64,000 bases of DNA from Glomus cerebriforme (taxonomy: Eukaryota; Glomeromycota; Glomeromycetes; Glomerales; Glomeraceae), in contig QKYT01000284.1 in the NCBI GenBank assembly GCA_003550305.1, positions 42,999-106,998 on the forward strand, read 5' to 3'. Below the pieces are notes generated by a model. The model did not search any database. It was not told the DNA's origin and saw nothing but the letters and a program-made list of their open reading frames with translations. Shown in pieces: positions 53,688 through 64,000 of this stretch. The position numbers were made by a program, and so were the translations under genes. How positions within the stretch are numbered: the stretch's first letter is position 1; the number at the start of each line of letters is the position of its first letter.

Positions 53688-53903
53688 ATGTCAATATCAG
53701 AAAGTGATGATGATGATGATAATAATGATACTAATATAGAAAAACAATTTCAAAATTAAATAAACTGAATAGATAGTGATAATGATAACAAATTTGATAT
53801 AGATGATATAGATGTTGAAAATATTAAACATCTGGCACAAAATAAAGATGCAAAATAGAAACTAGATACAATGTTTAAAGATAATTTGCATTATTTATTT
53901 TAA
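53688..53903 (+). pseudogene. decayed acidic ORF fragment
   Basis: One frame from an ATG through about 71 codons stays protein-like (SESDDDDDNNDTNIEKQFQN, then DSDNDNKFDIDDIDVENIKH). It is broken by in-frame TAA, TGA and TAG. No family is recognised. It looks like a dead copy of a low-complexity gene; it could also be part of a decayed repeat. Confidence 0.4.
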
Positions 53904-54509
53904 AGATTAGTGAAGGATATATTCAATTGTTAAATTTACATGATCTGTATATACTATATAGTTTATATGAAAAAAAATTTTAGTACAAGTACTAGTACTT
54001 AGTATAGCCAATAAAAATCAAGAAAAATAATATGATATCATATTTACTATGTACTAATGTCTGAATTTTTAAAAATACAGCGCAGTATTAGTATTATACT
54101 AGTACAGTACTAGTATAATTTCCAATTCTGGGTGCAAGTATCACAACTGGTACTAATATTATTTCAAATGGAATATAATAAATTTTAAAAAATGATGTAG
54201 TCATAATTCTCTAATATTTTTTACTTTTAGATAGATAAAAAATATTAGAAATAAATATTTATCATTATAAGGTAAAAGAAAATATTTAAAAATATAATTT
54301 ATTGTTTTAGATAGATAAAATATATTCTAATTCACTATTTATAATTAATGATAAAAAATGATCGATATTCTTCATATTTATTTTATATTTATTGCAATTG
54401 TTTTTTAATAAAAAATATGAAAAGATTTTTTTATATATTTATGGCTAATGTAAATAAATAGAAACATATAATCTTAAAAAAGAAATATATCACATCTTGC
54501 AAAACTCAT

Positions 54510-55035
54510 TCAAAATATGAAATTATAATGCTAAGTTGCAGAGTAAATATATAAAACTCAATGATGAGAATAGGCAGTTGAAGGTTAATAATTCTAACTT
54601 ATCTTTCAGAATGCTTATATAGAAATTAAATATCTCTTGCTAAAGCCAAAGCTAATAACTTTGCAAAATCAGAGGAAGTGAAATCACTTCAGTCTGTAAT
54701 TAATTTATTGGATTTAAAATACTCTAATAAGAATAATCAGTCAGATCTGCATGTAAAAACTGGTGACAAAAAAAATGATGAACTAAAGAGCTCTAATGCT
54801 TCTTTAGTTATAGGCAACCTGAGTAGTCCTATATAAGAAGAGAAGAGTAGTGGTTCAAATAGCATGAATTTGAAAACTAACCTTCCAGAACTAATCTTAC
54901 CCATCACTTTAGCAAATGAGATTTCAATAGATAGCATAGAAGAAGTGGTAAAACTATCAGATTCTCTTATCATTATGGACAAATTATTATCATCTATACT
55001 TACCTATTCAATAATATTGATTGCAATTATATAAT
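54510..55035 (+). pseudogene. decayed coiled-coil ORF fragment
   Basis: Protein-like frames read NAKLQSKYIKLNDENRQLKV, then after a stop and a shift FAKSEEVKSLQSVINLLDLK, then SSNASLVIGNLSSP. After one in-frame TAA come SSGSNSMNLKTNLPELILPI and EISIDSIEEVVKLSDSLIIM. It looks like a gene broken by stops and one frameshift. The heptad-like spacing suggests a coiled coil. The family is unknown. Confidence 0.45.
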
Positions 55036-55764
55036 TTATTGTTGTGAAAAAATTATGAAATGTATGATATAGAAATAGAAAATATAGACTGAAATTTTAT
55101 TATCTTAACAGCTAATTACCTACCATATAAATACTGGTACAAGTAAGACTTTTTTAAATCTTTTTTTGATATAAGCTAATACCTTTTTTGATAATGAATC
55201 TCTAGGCAGATTTATTAAAACTTTTCAGCATCAGTTATTGTACATGCTAATAACTATCCAATATAATCAATTTATCTCCCTTACTATTATAATAAAGAAG
55301 AATATAATATGCACATATAAAATGCATTTATATAATAATATAATAAGGAATAAATTTTTTATATTCATGTTTATATAAGTTAAAAAAATATATAAAAAAC
55401 TAAAAAACAGAAGGTTGGAAGGTGAAGAGATTGAAAGGTAGGTTTTTATATAAGTTTTTTTAAAAAATTTTTTTTATTTAAAAGTTAAATTTATATTATT
55501 GCAGTTTTCAGAATTTTGTGTATGTTGTGATTACTAAGTGATTATGATTATAGGATAATTACAAGACAACATTATCCAATTTTTATCCAGTAATCATCCA
55601 GTAATCTAATAATTTTTTTATCAGATGATTTATAGGAGAGTAGCACAATTTTGAAAAGCACAATAAATAAAATTTATTATTTGATATAATAAATATATAT
55701 TTATTTTAAAATTTTTTTTTAATTTTACTTTATTTTATTTAATAAAATAAGAATTTTATTATTA

Positions 55765-55954
55765 CAATTAGACCTTCATAATTGTGCATTTCATAATAAT
55801 TGCACTTATTATATATACTTTTCTTAAATACACCTTTTAGTTTGATCCTAAGTTTATATGATCTCTAATTATTTTACCTCTATAATTGCACATCCTTTCT
55901 AAATGCACTATTTATGAAAATTTTGATATAGGTGCAATTATAGAGGATTGACTG
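55765..55954. mobile_element. second miniature inverted-repeat element, pogo-like ends
   Basis: Left end CAATTAGACCTTCATAATTG; right end, reversed, CAGTCAATCCTCTATAATTG. TA flanks both ends (55763-55764, 55955-55956). About 190 bp with no coding capacity. A possible third relative ends at 56088 (reversed end CAGTTATTCTCCTCTATAAT) with a weaker left end near 55998. Confidence 0.6.
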
Positions 55955-56785
55955 TATAATTACACTTATATGAAAATTTATATGTATGTAATTATATAAT
56001 AAAAACCTTCTTATAAAAACACCTTATTATTATCATAACTACAGCATTTAATAGTACTAAAGGGTATGATTATAGAGGAGAATAACTGTAAATATTTTTC
56101 TAATTATGATTAATTTTTTGAAATTTGTAAAATATTTAAAATATTGTGGCTCATAATATACAGTATTTTTAATTATTATATTAAACATAAAAAAAAACTT
56201 TCTATTTATTTAATTTTTTAAGTTTAAATAATATATATTAATAATATATTATTCTATTTTTTTGATATTTTTTAATTTTTATATTGAATATTACTTTTAT
56301 TATATTATAGTTTAAGATTATGCAATTGCAATTAAACTTATTTTAAATTTGGCTAAATATTTAAATTTAATTTAACAGGTTTTTTAATAAAATTTACTAT
56401 TAACTATATGATTTAAATGAATTTATAATAACAGATAAGATTATAACAAAGAATTTAAAAAATTTAATTGATTAAGTTATTATAATAAGAAATATTTAAA
56501 CATTTAATTGGTTAAAGATTATATATTCAAGGTTTATTATATCAAGAATATACTGTAATTTTAGTATTTAATATAATTTAATATGAATTTTTTTTAAGAT
56601 CTTCACTTATCTTGAAAATTACTACATCTTTTAATTAGATTTTAGCTGGATTAGAATTAGAGTAGAAACTTGTTATGTAATCATTTTAGAAATATAAATT
56701 CCGGATAAATCTTTGTTTTAGAAATGCTATCTGTGATCTGCCAATCCGGACGTTCACCGGAATGCAGATAGGATATTCGCGGATA

Positions 56786-56970
56786 ATCCGGATTTCGGAT
56801 TTAGGCCAGAATTAACTGATCGGCAATATCTTTTTTGGAGGTTGCGTAATGTAATTTCCATTTTTACTAGTTATTCTCATCCAAAAAAGGATGTTTTCAT
56901 AAAGATCTGTTAATTTGTTAATTCTGGCCGGAATTACTACAAAATTCGAAATCTGGTTTTTGATCCGGAT
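56786..56970. repeat. inverted repeat with GGCCAGAATTAAC arms
   Basis: Perfect 13-bp arms GGCCAGAATTAAC (56804-56816) and GTTAATTCTGGCC (56917-56929). They are flanked by outer arms rich in ATCCGGAT (56786-56793; 56963-56970) and by TTCGGAT/ATTCGAAATC strings. The spacer is about 100 bp with no ORF. It looks like a small nonautonomous element. It lies 190 bp upstream of the MINDY start. Confidence 0.6.
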
Positions 56971-57157
56971 GAAAAAATTTAATCCGGATCACATCTCTAA
57001 ACTTTGTGCTACTTAAATTACAAGTTTGGATTTATATATATAAACATCACAATTAAAAAGTAGTTCGTACAAACTTTCTCTTGGCAATTTACACTTTGCC
57101 ACAAATCTTAACTTTTCTCATTTGTACAAACGTTCAAACTTCCCATGATTTATAATT

Positions 57158-59190
57158 ATGACCGAGATCAAAAGTTCTAGCCCTGTTCAAATTCCACCGA
57201 CAAAAGGAAAAGGCAAAGTTGTCGAAGAAGACAATATAGGAAGAAATCCTATATCATCAAATAAAGTAGCAGTCGAATATCAACTTAAAGCAATCGAATG
57301 GGTTGAACCTTCTTCGGGAGAAATTCGAAAATTAAAAGTGATAACACAAAATGGTATGATTTTATACATTTTATAACATTATTATAAAAAAAATATTAAC
57401 ATGATAATTTTATCATTTTATATATATGTAGAAAATGGACCCTGCCCTCTATTAGCACTTTGTATGCATAACTTTTATTTAAATATAATATAAGTTTCAA
57501 TTCTATTTTTGAAAATCTATTTATTTATTTATCCTTTAACATAATAGGCAACGTATTACTGTTGCGAGGGGATATTGAAATTAAACCATATGACCGTTCA
57601 TCCATTACTTATGATTTTCTCGTAGAATTATTGGGGGATTATTTATTGAAATCAATTCCACAAGGAGAAGCTGAGGTTTATAAATTTTTTTTTTTAGTAC
57701 CATAATAGATTTATTGTTACTGACTTTTTTAAGTAATTTGATTAATTCAAGATTCAGAAAGTATTACAAGTAACGAATATAACGAATGGGAAATTATCCC
57801 AAAACCAAGAAGAACAGGTGTACAATGTTTCAAACGGAATTGAAGGTTTAACAAATAAAGTTCAGCAGATTACGTTAGAAAATGGCGTAATAGAAGATAA
57901 AGAAAATAACCAAAACAATAGTGACATTGATATCACAAGACCATCTCTACAAGATTATCATCATACACTCAACACTGCTCTATCTATTATTCCATCATTA
58001 CAAACTGGATTGGATGTAAATGTTCGTTTCAACTCAATTCATGGATTTGAGTCTACTGCGGAATTATCAGTTTTTGACGTTTTCCATGTGGATCTTGTTC
58101 ATGGGTGGGTAGTTGATCCTCAGGATGAGGATACCTGGAGTGTAGTAGTTGGAAAGTGTGGTAGTTATAATAGAGCGGTAGAATGTGTTGTTGGTGGCGA
58201 TTCTGTGAGTAAAGGTGTTGTTGTAGAAAGTTCGAATAAAGCTTCAAATAATGGGCTTGAGGATTCACAGAGTTCTCTAAACGATGATGATAATCTAAGA
58301 GTACGGGATGGTAAGTTGCATAATATTCACATTTATTTTATTTATTTTTTTATTTTTCTCAAAAGAATTTTTTTCACCGTTATTTGCGCAACTTTAGCTC
58401 TAATTACTTCACACTTTTTGGAAACTACTGCAACACAACTCACATACCATGGTTTATTAACATTATCTGAGACTTTACCACCCGGGAATCTATGCATATT
58501 TTTCCGGAATAATCATGTGAGTTTATGCATACACGCTTGAGTGGGTAAATTTTTACTTTAGTTTACCTTAAGAATCAAATTTATTATTATTATTATTTAG
58601 TTATCAAATATATAATTTCTATTTTAATATTAACAATTATTTACTATTACTGTATAAAGTTTTCAACGCTTTATAAACATCCTCAAACATCTGTATTATA
58701 TATTTTGGTCACTGATGCAGGATTCGTTCATGAAAGATCCGTAGTATGGGAATCTCTTATTGATGTGGATCAAAATGCTTCAGAATTTGTGAATGGACAA
58801 TTTAAAAAAGGTGAAGTTACTGGCGGAGATTATGTAGATGTGGTAGAAGAACATCACGATTCAGTGGGAGGTGGTGATCAAGAGTAAGTGAAATAGTATT
58901 TTGAATACATTGAATATTTTTGTGTAGTGGATTAATATATATTTGTTCTATTTTATAGTTATGCTTTGGCTTTAAGTCTTCAACAACAAGAAGAGCAAGA
59001 AGCTGAGTATCGACGTCAAAAAGAATCACAACGTAAACAACAAGAATCACAACGTAGACGTAATCAAGAAGCAGCACAAAGGAAGAAAAATCACCATGAG
59101 TCAACTTCACAAACCTCAACTGGTAGTACTTTCACTACTGCATCATCATCCGAAAAAGAAAAAAGGAAAGATAAATGTATAGTTACTTAG
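57158..59190 (+). CDS. MINDY-family deubiquitinase with C-terminal CaaX box
   Basis: Cysteine protease of the MINDY (FAM63) family, which trims K48-linked polyubiquitin. About seven exons. The catalytic Cys sits in ENGPCPLLALC, split from NVLLLRGDIEIKPYDRSSIT by an intron (57463-57548). The catalytic His lies in LCIFFRNNHFSTLYKHP, also split by an intron after the His. GFVHERSVVWESLIDVD follows as in MINDY-1. Other blocks: EIQKVLQVTNITNGKL, GLDVNVRFNSIHGFESTAEL, FDVFHVDLVHGWVVDPQD and TATQLTYHGLLTLSETLPPG. A ubiquitin-interacting helix YALALSLQQQEEQEAEYRRQ follows the catalytic domain. The protein ends KEKRKDKCIVT: a polybasic stretch plus a CaaX-type C-I-V-T, suggesting prenylation. An inverted-repeat element sits just upstream. 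Convergent with the caprin-like gene. Confidence 0.93.
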
Positions 59191-59808
59191 TATTTTAGGC
59201 AAAGCTTATTAATTTATTAATTTATGATTTTTTAGCGCCAGTGTAATAGTGAAATTTTTTTTTTTTTTTTTTTTTTGGATTGGTTAATATGTATTATATA
59301 TACTGTGTATATTATATTATATATTTTTACTCTAATTTATAATAAAATTCCGACATATGAATTTTATATTTATTGCTACTTTATTATCATATCAAACTAA
59401 TAATTAAGAATAAACCAACTTCAAATTTCATTTAGGCAAGTTTAATATATAAATGCATTTAATATTACTACTAACTCAAGTAGCAATATTAAAAAAAAAG
59501 TTCTTTATTACATTACAGCGGCTTCCAAATTAGTTAAAGAATTTCTTGCTACATACTTTCTTAAGTAGATTGCTCTTACATTACTTAAAAAAATCAAAAG
59601 AAAAAAATGCCAATCGACAATTATATTATTAACCAACTTTTTTTTTTACATTAAAATTATGAAAGAAAATCTTTTTTTTTAAGGAGTATAGAAAAAATTG
59701 TTCGTTTGCTTTTCTTTGCTTTAAAAATAATGAGTTGCAATCTCTCAACAATTTTAATGAAAGATCCCGATCTTTCAAAAGGTATATACAAATATTTTTT
59801 TTGTTCCC
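59191..59808. other. convergent spacer
   Basis: 618-bp 3' spacer between MINDY (+) and the caprin-like gene (-). It has a T run at 59256-59275 and otherwise AT-rich DNA. No gene is seen. Confidence 0.6.
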
Positions 59809-62135
59809 TTATTGAGAACGTTGTCTATTATTATAAGAAGTTCCACGATTTCCTATAATTAAATGAAATAATACACGGATTAATCATGAAATTATGACAT
59901 AATTTAGTAAAATGGAAATTTTTAAACAGACCTTGGAATCCACCGCCTCTTCCACCACGGGGACCTGAACCACCACGTCCACGATAATTTCCATAATTTC
60001 CACTATCGCGATAGCCTCCTCCATAATTATTGTAACCGCCCGAATCCCTTCGACTCCCTTGACCACCCCTATGCCCACGATTACCACGATAACGTCCACC
60101 CCTGTGTCCACCAGAACCTTGTGATGATGGTGGCGGTTGATTATTATTTTGTTGAGTTGCCTGTGGTTGTTTAGAATCTGCTTGATCTTCTGAAGTAATT
60201 TGTGATTCTTGGACTGAAAGAGGTTCCTCTTGTTGAGGTAATTCTTCTTGTTCCGTAGGAACCTGTTGTTGATTTTCCTGTTCAATAAAATGTTGTTGCT
60301 GCTCTCCTATATACGGTTGTTGTTCAACAGTGAAATGCTGTTCCACTGCAAATGTATCATAATTCTGTTGTTGACTATATTGTTCTTGAACATTATGATC
60401 TACAATTGTTTCACCAGCATTCACTACTGCCGGAGTTTGTTCTGTATCTGCGCTTTGATAACCATATGTTGTATTATTAATTGTGGTGTCAAAAGCTTGA
60501 GGTTGAGATTGATCTTCTAAAATATTAAAACAAAATTTTTAGTATATACTAAATGAACCATTTAAAATAAAAAATATAGAGCATAATTAATTACCAGGAC
60601 GCATGAATTGTAATCCGCTGGAGTATTCATTAGTCACTATAAATAAAGAATCAGCAAATCAAATATCTATAAATAACGTAAATAACTTTTAATTGGTGAA
60701 TAACTTCATACCCTCAATATGATCAGGAGTATTAATAATTTCGAATGTTTCATTTAATTCCTCTTGATCTCCAGAAGATTCTAGTATCGGAGGGCTTTGA
60801 ATCAAAGAACGTAACTGAGAATCTACAAATGGATCAAATATTATTATATTATTATTATGTACATATATATATATTTTGAAATATATCATAAATATTTGAA
60901 AAAAAAATTACATGATATTCCATATGAAGATGATTCATCAATCTGATCCGTTTCATTAACACCATTAGGCAATGATTTTGTAATCAAACTCTCATCACCC
61001 GAGTTTAATTTGTTAACAAGATCCAATACTTGTCGACTTTTTTCTTCAAATAATTCCTCATTCTCCGCCTCCTCAGATAAAGTTGTAAGTTTAGCGCGAA
61101 GAGTTTCAACAGCTTCGAATTCATTATCAGATAATTGAATAATGTTACGTTGTTGAAAGTGCACAAGCCTAAAAAAGAGGATGAGTTGTAATAAGGATTT
61201 ACAATGCTCAACCTAACAATAAAATTTAAAATCAATAATAATTATTATTTTTTCCTAAAAACTGTATATACTGCATAAAGTAAAAGAAAATATATCCAAA
61301 CCTTAACTTCTTTGACAGCATCGGCAATTGCTTGATCACGGTCTGCCTGCTGCGCCTTTTTTAATTCAGCTTGTTTCTTAAGTTCCTATAAAAGTTATCG
61401 AGTGAAAACGAGAAAAAATTAATGATTATACAAAATAATAAAACCAAACATTAATATATAAACTTAAACATACTTCTTTTTCAACCCCTTCTATTTGTTT
61501 GAGAGTTTCATCAAATTCTTTGATGGCTCCACTAGTTTCACCTTTTCTTTCGAGAACTTTAATTTGATCAGCATTCAATTGTGCTTCACCAGGACCAGAA
61601 GAATTTTGAATGGTTTCATATTTATCAATTTTTTGCTAATTTTTTTATTATGATTTGAAGAGAAATATATTAAATTATTAAATAATCATTAAAAAAATAT
61701 ACGTTGTATAAATATTTTCGCGTTAAAATATTCTATTAAATTCTTGTAATAAATTCGATTTTGAATAAACAATAATTTTGAGGATATGTAACAATTAGAG
61801 GTTAGCCTAACTGATCATTTCATCTCAAACTTTTGTTGATCACAATTAAAAAGTTTTTATTATATATAAAAATAATAAAAGATATAATAAGAAAACCTTC
61901 ATACCATCAGTTTAGTCAATTTTTTAACTCTTTTATTAATCACGTCAATATAAGGGTTTTTGTTCACGTTTTCAAGGCCAGGTTCACCCGATTCAAGAGC
62001 AGGCGTAATTGGAGAAAGCGTTTCTTGAGGTAAAGTAGAAACATCTTTTTCAGTGGTAACCGCCAAAGACTTTCTTTTGTCCTTCTTACGTGAAGAAGGA
62101 ACGTTATTTTTGTTTTCACTTTCAACGTTAGGCAT
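59809..62135 (-). CDS. caprin-like RNA-binding protein with Gln-rich and RGG C-terminus
   Basis: About eight exons encode about 520 residues. The Lys-rich start (MPNVESENKNNVPSSRKKDK) is followed by a helical segment with caprin-like spacing: PYIDVINKRVKKLTKLMQKI, DKYETIQNSSGPGEAQLNAD, QIKVLERKGETSGAIKEFDE, TLKQIEGVEKEELKKQAELK. A further helical block follows (VEHCKSLLQLILFFRLVHFQ; NEFEAVETLRAKLTTLSEEA), then VTNEYSSGLQFMRPEDQSQP. The C-terminal half is Gln/Glu-rich and ends in an RGG/YGG domain (GGHRGGRYRGNRGHRGG; GNYRGRGGSGPRGGRGGG), then NRGTSYNNRQRSQ. Animal caprins bind mRNA and G3BP in stress granules and have the same order: coiled segment, Gln-rich, RGG. Homology is from pattern only. 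The donor before the last exon is GTCTGT, unusually weak. Confidence 0.68.
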
Positions 62136-64000
62136 TTTCAATATTTTGCTATCTTATAGTTTACGCTTTGAAATATTTTTTTAACTTTTTTTTTTTTTTT
62201 GAAAAAAAAAAAAAAAATCTTATCACGTGTGGAAATGATGTGGGTTTAATCGGATCCATCACTAAATACTATCAATATATTTATTCTAAGCCCCTTTTCT
62301 TTGAATAACGAACAACACAAAAGAACAATTGTTTTTAGAAAATGACTTTTTAGGCTGCAAAAAAAAAAAAAAAAAAATGGAGTAATAATTTGTGTATTTC
62401 TTTTATTTCTATATTTGTTTTAGGTCAATACTCGTAGAATATCTCTCAACAAAGGTACAAAAAGCATTCAAAGTAATTGTAACCGAATAAGGTAGTAAAT
62501 AAAAAGAGGAAGTTTCCGAAGATAGTTTGCGCCGAAACTTTACTTTTCTTTACTTCTTCGCCTAAAAGTGTGACTTTATTATCTAATGATTTGATTGGAG
62601 ATCACTTTTAAATTAAAGTTTTTATTTTATTTTATTTTCGCGCTCTTTCCAATGCCATTGGTCATTCCCATCAGAGTAAAGTAAAAAAAAGCACGTGATT
62701 AAAGTTCATTTATTTTCTCTGCGTGATAGTCGTGATAGTTTGATTATTAAATTGATGTTTTTGTGTGCTGTACAATGAAAAGGCCTTTTTTAATATTATA
62801 AGATTTTGTAAAAAAAAAAATAATAATAAATACTTTATAGTTTAATAACCATTTTATTCCTTTTTTTTTAGTATTAATAAAAGAAATTAAATAAACAGAA
62901 CAATTTATATTGAATCGATTAAAAAAAAAAAAAATATTATAAGCATTATTTTTTTTATGTTTTTTTTGGTTAAAGAAAATTTCAAACGAATAATAAACAT
63001 ATAAAAAATCTTTACTAAAATTAGTTAGAAATATCATAATCTAACTATCCCAATAAAAGTAATACGCATCGTGTGATTTTAAATTAATAAAAATTATAAT
63101 AATCTTCGATATCAAATTAAATTTAATTAAAATTCGAAATTATCCAAATGAGGTTATCCGTTTATACATCGGCTCGCTTTAACGAATTTTGGCAATCATT
63201 AATCAAACACGTCAATATCGGTAATACATTTGAACTGATGATTTGCTACGTATTTTTAATTAAGTTGAAACAAAGGCATCCACCTTTCATTTCAATTGCA
63301 TAAAATTGAACTTAGAAATGAACAAAATATAACTTTCACTTGTTCTAATAAATTTAAATTGAATATTCAAATTATATATTCGTTAATGAACAGATTAATA
63401 AATTATATTTAGTTTCAAAAGAATTCTTTTCGCAAACCATTCCTATATGAAAACAATTACTAATAGAGAATGAGTGTGATAATAAAACCTATGAGCTCTT
63501 TTACTTTTCGATAGAAGAAAATACCCTAAATTTATTTCAAGCGTAATCATTCAAAAAATGATATCTAAATAAATTTGTTAATTGTTAATATAATTATTTG
63601 GTTCACCGGTCTAAATTTTGGCCAAAATCAATAAGAAGAACTGAGAGAGTACTCAAACAATTATTAGGAATCATTTAGGACTATGCAGAATTTTTTAATG
63701 CTGATCGACGTTTTATATATTAAATTTGCATTAATAAAATATCCAAGTTTATATATTCCAAGAAATAACAAAAAAAAAAATTCATTCATGTCTTTACTGC
63801 GTATTGATCTATATGACCAATCAATTACATAAAAATTATCAAAATTATCAAATCAGCCACTTTTCAGCGAAAAGGTAAAAATAAGAATAAGTAGTCGGTG
63901 TTTATTATCAAGCAGTAAAAAAAAATTTTTTTTTTTTTTCTTTTATTAATTTTGTGATGATATATATATAATATTAAAAAAGTAAAACAAATTTTTTTTC
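62136..64000. other. intergenic at the right end
   Basis: 1.9 kb upstream of the caprin-like gene. CACGTG boxes lie at 62224-62229 (about 90 bp before the start) and 62692-62697. A/T homopolymers are common (62190-62219, 62361-62377, 62920-62935, 63920-63939). The ORF at 62747-63037 is a low-complexity artefact. No gene is seen. Confidence 0.6.

Larger units (their letters stand above)
51738..57157. other. accessory region with short inverted-repeat elements and decayed ORFs
   Basis: 5.4 kb without an intact gene. It holds two confident and at least one tentative pogo-like miniature element, two decayed coding fragments on the plus strand, and an inverted repeat element at 56786-56970 just upstream of the MINDY gene. 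The rest is AT-rich DNA with no recognisable content. Confidence 0.65.

Noticed and set aside
62747..63037. Minus-strand ORF of 96 residues
   Set aside because: Phe/Lys/Asn/Ile-rich translation of homopolymer DNA; no domain or splice context.

Overview
This is a eukaryotic nuclear window. It is very AT-rich, with long A/T homopolymers and microsatellites. Its genes are broken by many short introns of about 50-110 nt with GT(AAG)...(T)AG ends. Protein content is fungal: RACK1/Asc1, LSM1, a PTPA/Rrd phosphatase activator, mitochondrial mL59, a five-unit fasciclin protein and an ArfGEF. The extreme AT content, and the occurrence of MINDY, MESH1, a caprin-like protein, a CapA-family protein and a bacterial-type molybdenum-carrier protein together, suggest an early-diverging fungus, most likely an arbuscular mycorrhizal (Rhizophagus-like) genome. 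That assignment is inference. There is a 592-base assembly gap at 18939-19530 and one n at 47987.

Layout. 1-14 kb is gene-dense: a PQ-loop membrane protein (+), RACK1 (+) with a probable U24-type box C/D snoRNA in an intron, an uncharacterised fungal protein (+), MESH1 (-) head-to-head with eIF2B alpha (+), mitochondrial mL59 (-) and LSM1 (+). A ten-exon F-box protein (-) fills 14.2-18.3 kb. 18.3-25.3 kb is a gene-poor, low-complexity stretch. 25.3-28.7 kb has two families best known from bacteria: an intronless molybdenum-carrier-like gene (+) and an intron-rich CapA-like gene (-). 29.6-39.3 kb holds a five-unit fasciclin protein (+), PTPA (-), alanyl-tRNA synthetase (+) and cyclophilin (-). 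40.9-43.4 kb holds the most unusual gene: three ubiquitin-like repeats (plus a probable degenerate fourth), a ZZ zinc finger and an iodothyronine-deiodinase-like thioredoxin-fold domain in one polypeptide. Then come a small mucin-like membrane protein (-) and a large Sec7-PH ArfGEF (-). 51.8-57.1 kb is an accessory stretch with short pogo-like inverted-repeat elements and decayed ORFs. 57.2-62.1 kb has a MINDY deubiquitinase (+) convergent with a caprin-like RNA-binding protein (-).

How the genes relate. There is no operon or single pathway. Several genes concern translation and its control (RACK1, eIF2B alpha, AlaRS, mL59, LSM1, caprin-like). Two (AlaRS, cyclophilin) have in-frame upstream starts that add mitochondrial presequences, implying one gene serves two compartments. 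Divergent pairs MESH1/eIF2B alpha (172 bp apart) and PTPA/AlaRS (168 bp apart) probably share bidirectional promoters. Exon joins were read by eye from splice signals and family knowledge, so they may be off by a few bases in places; all database-type identifications come from recognition, not from searches.
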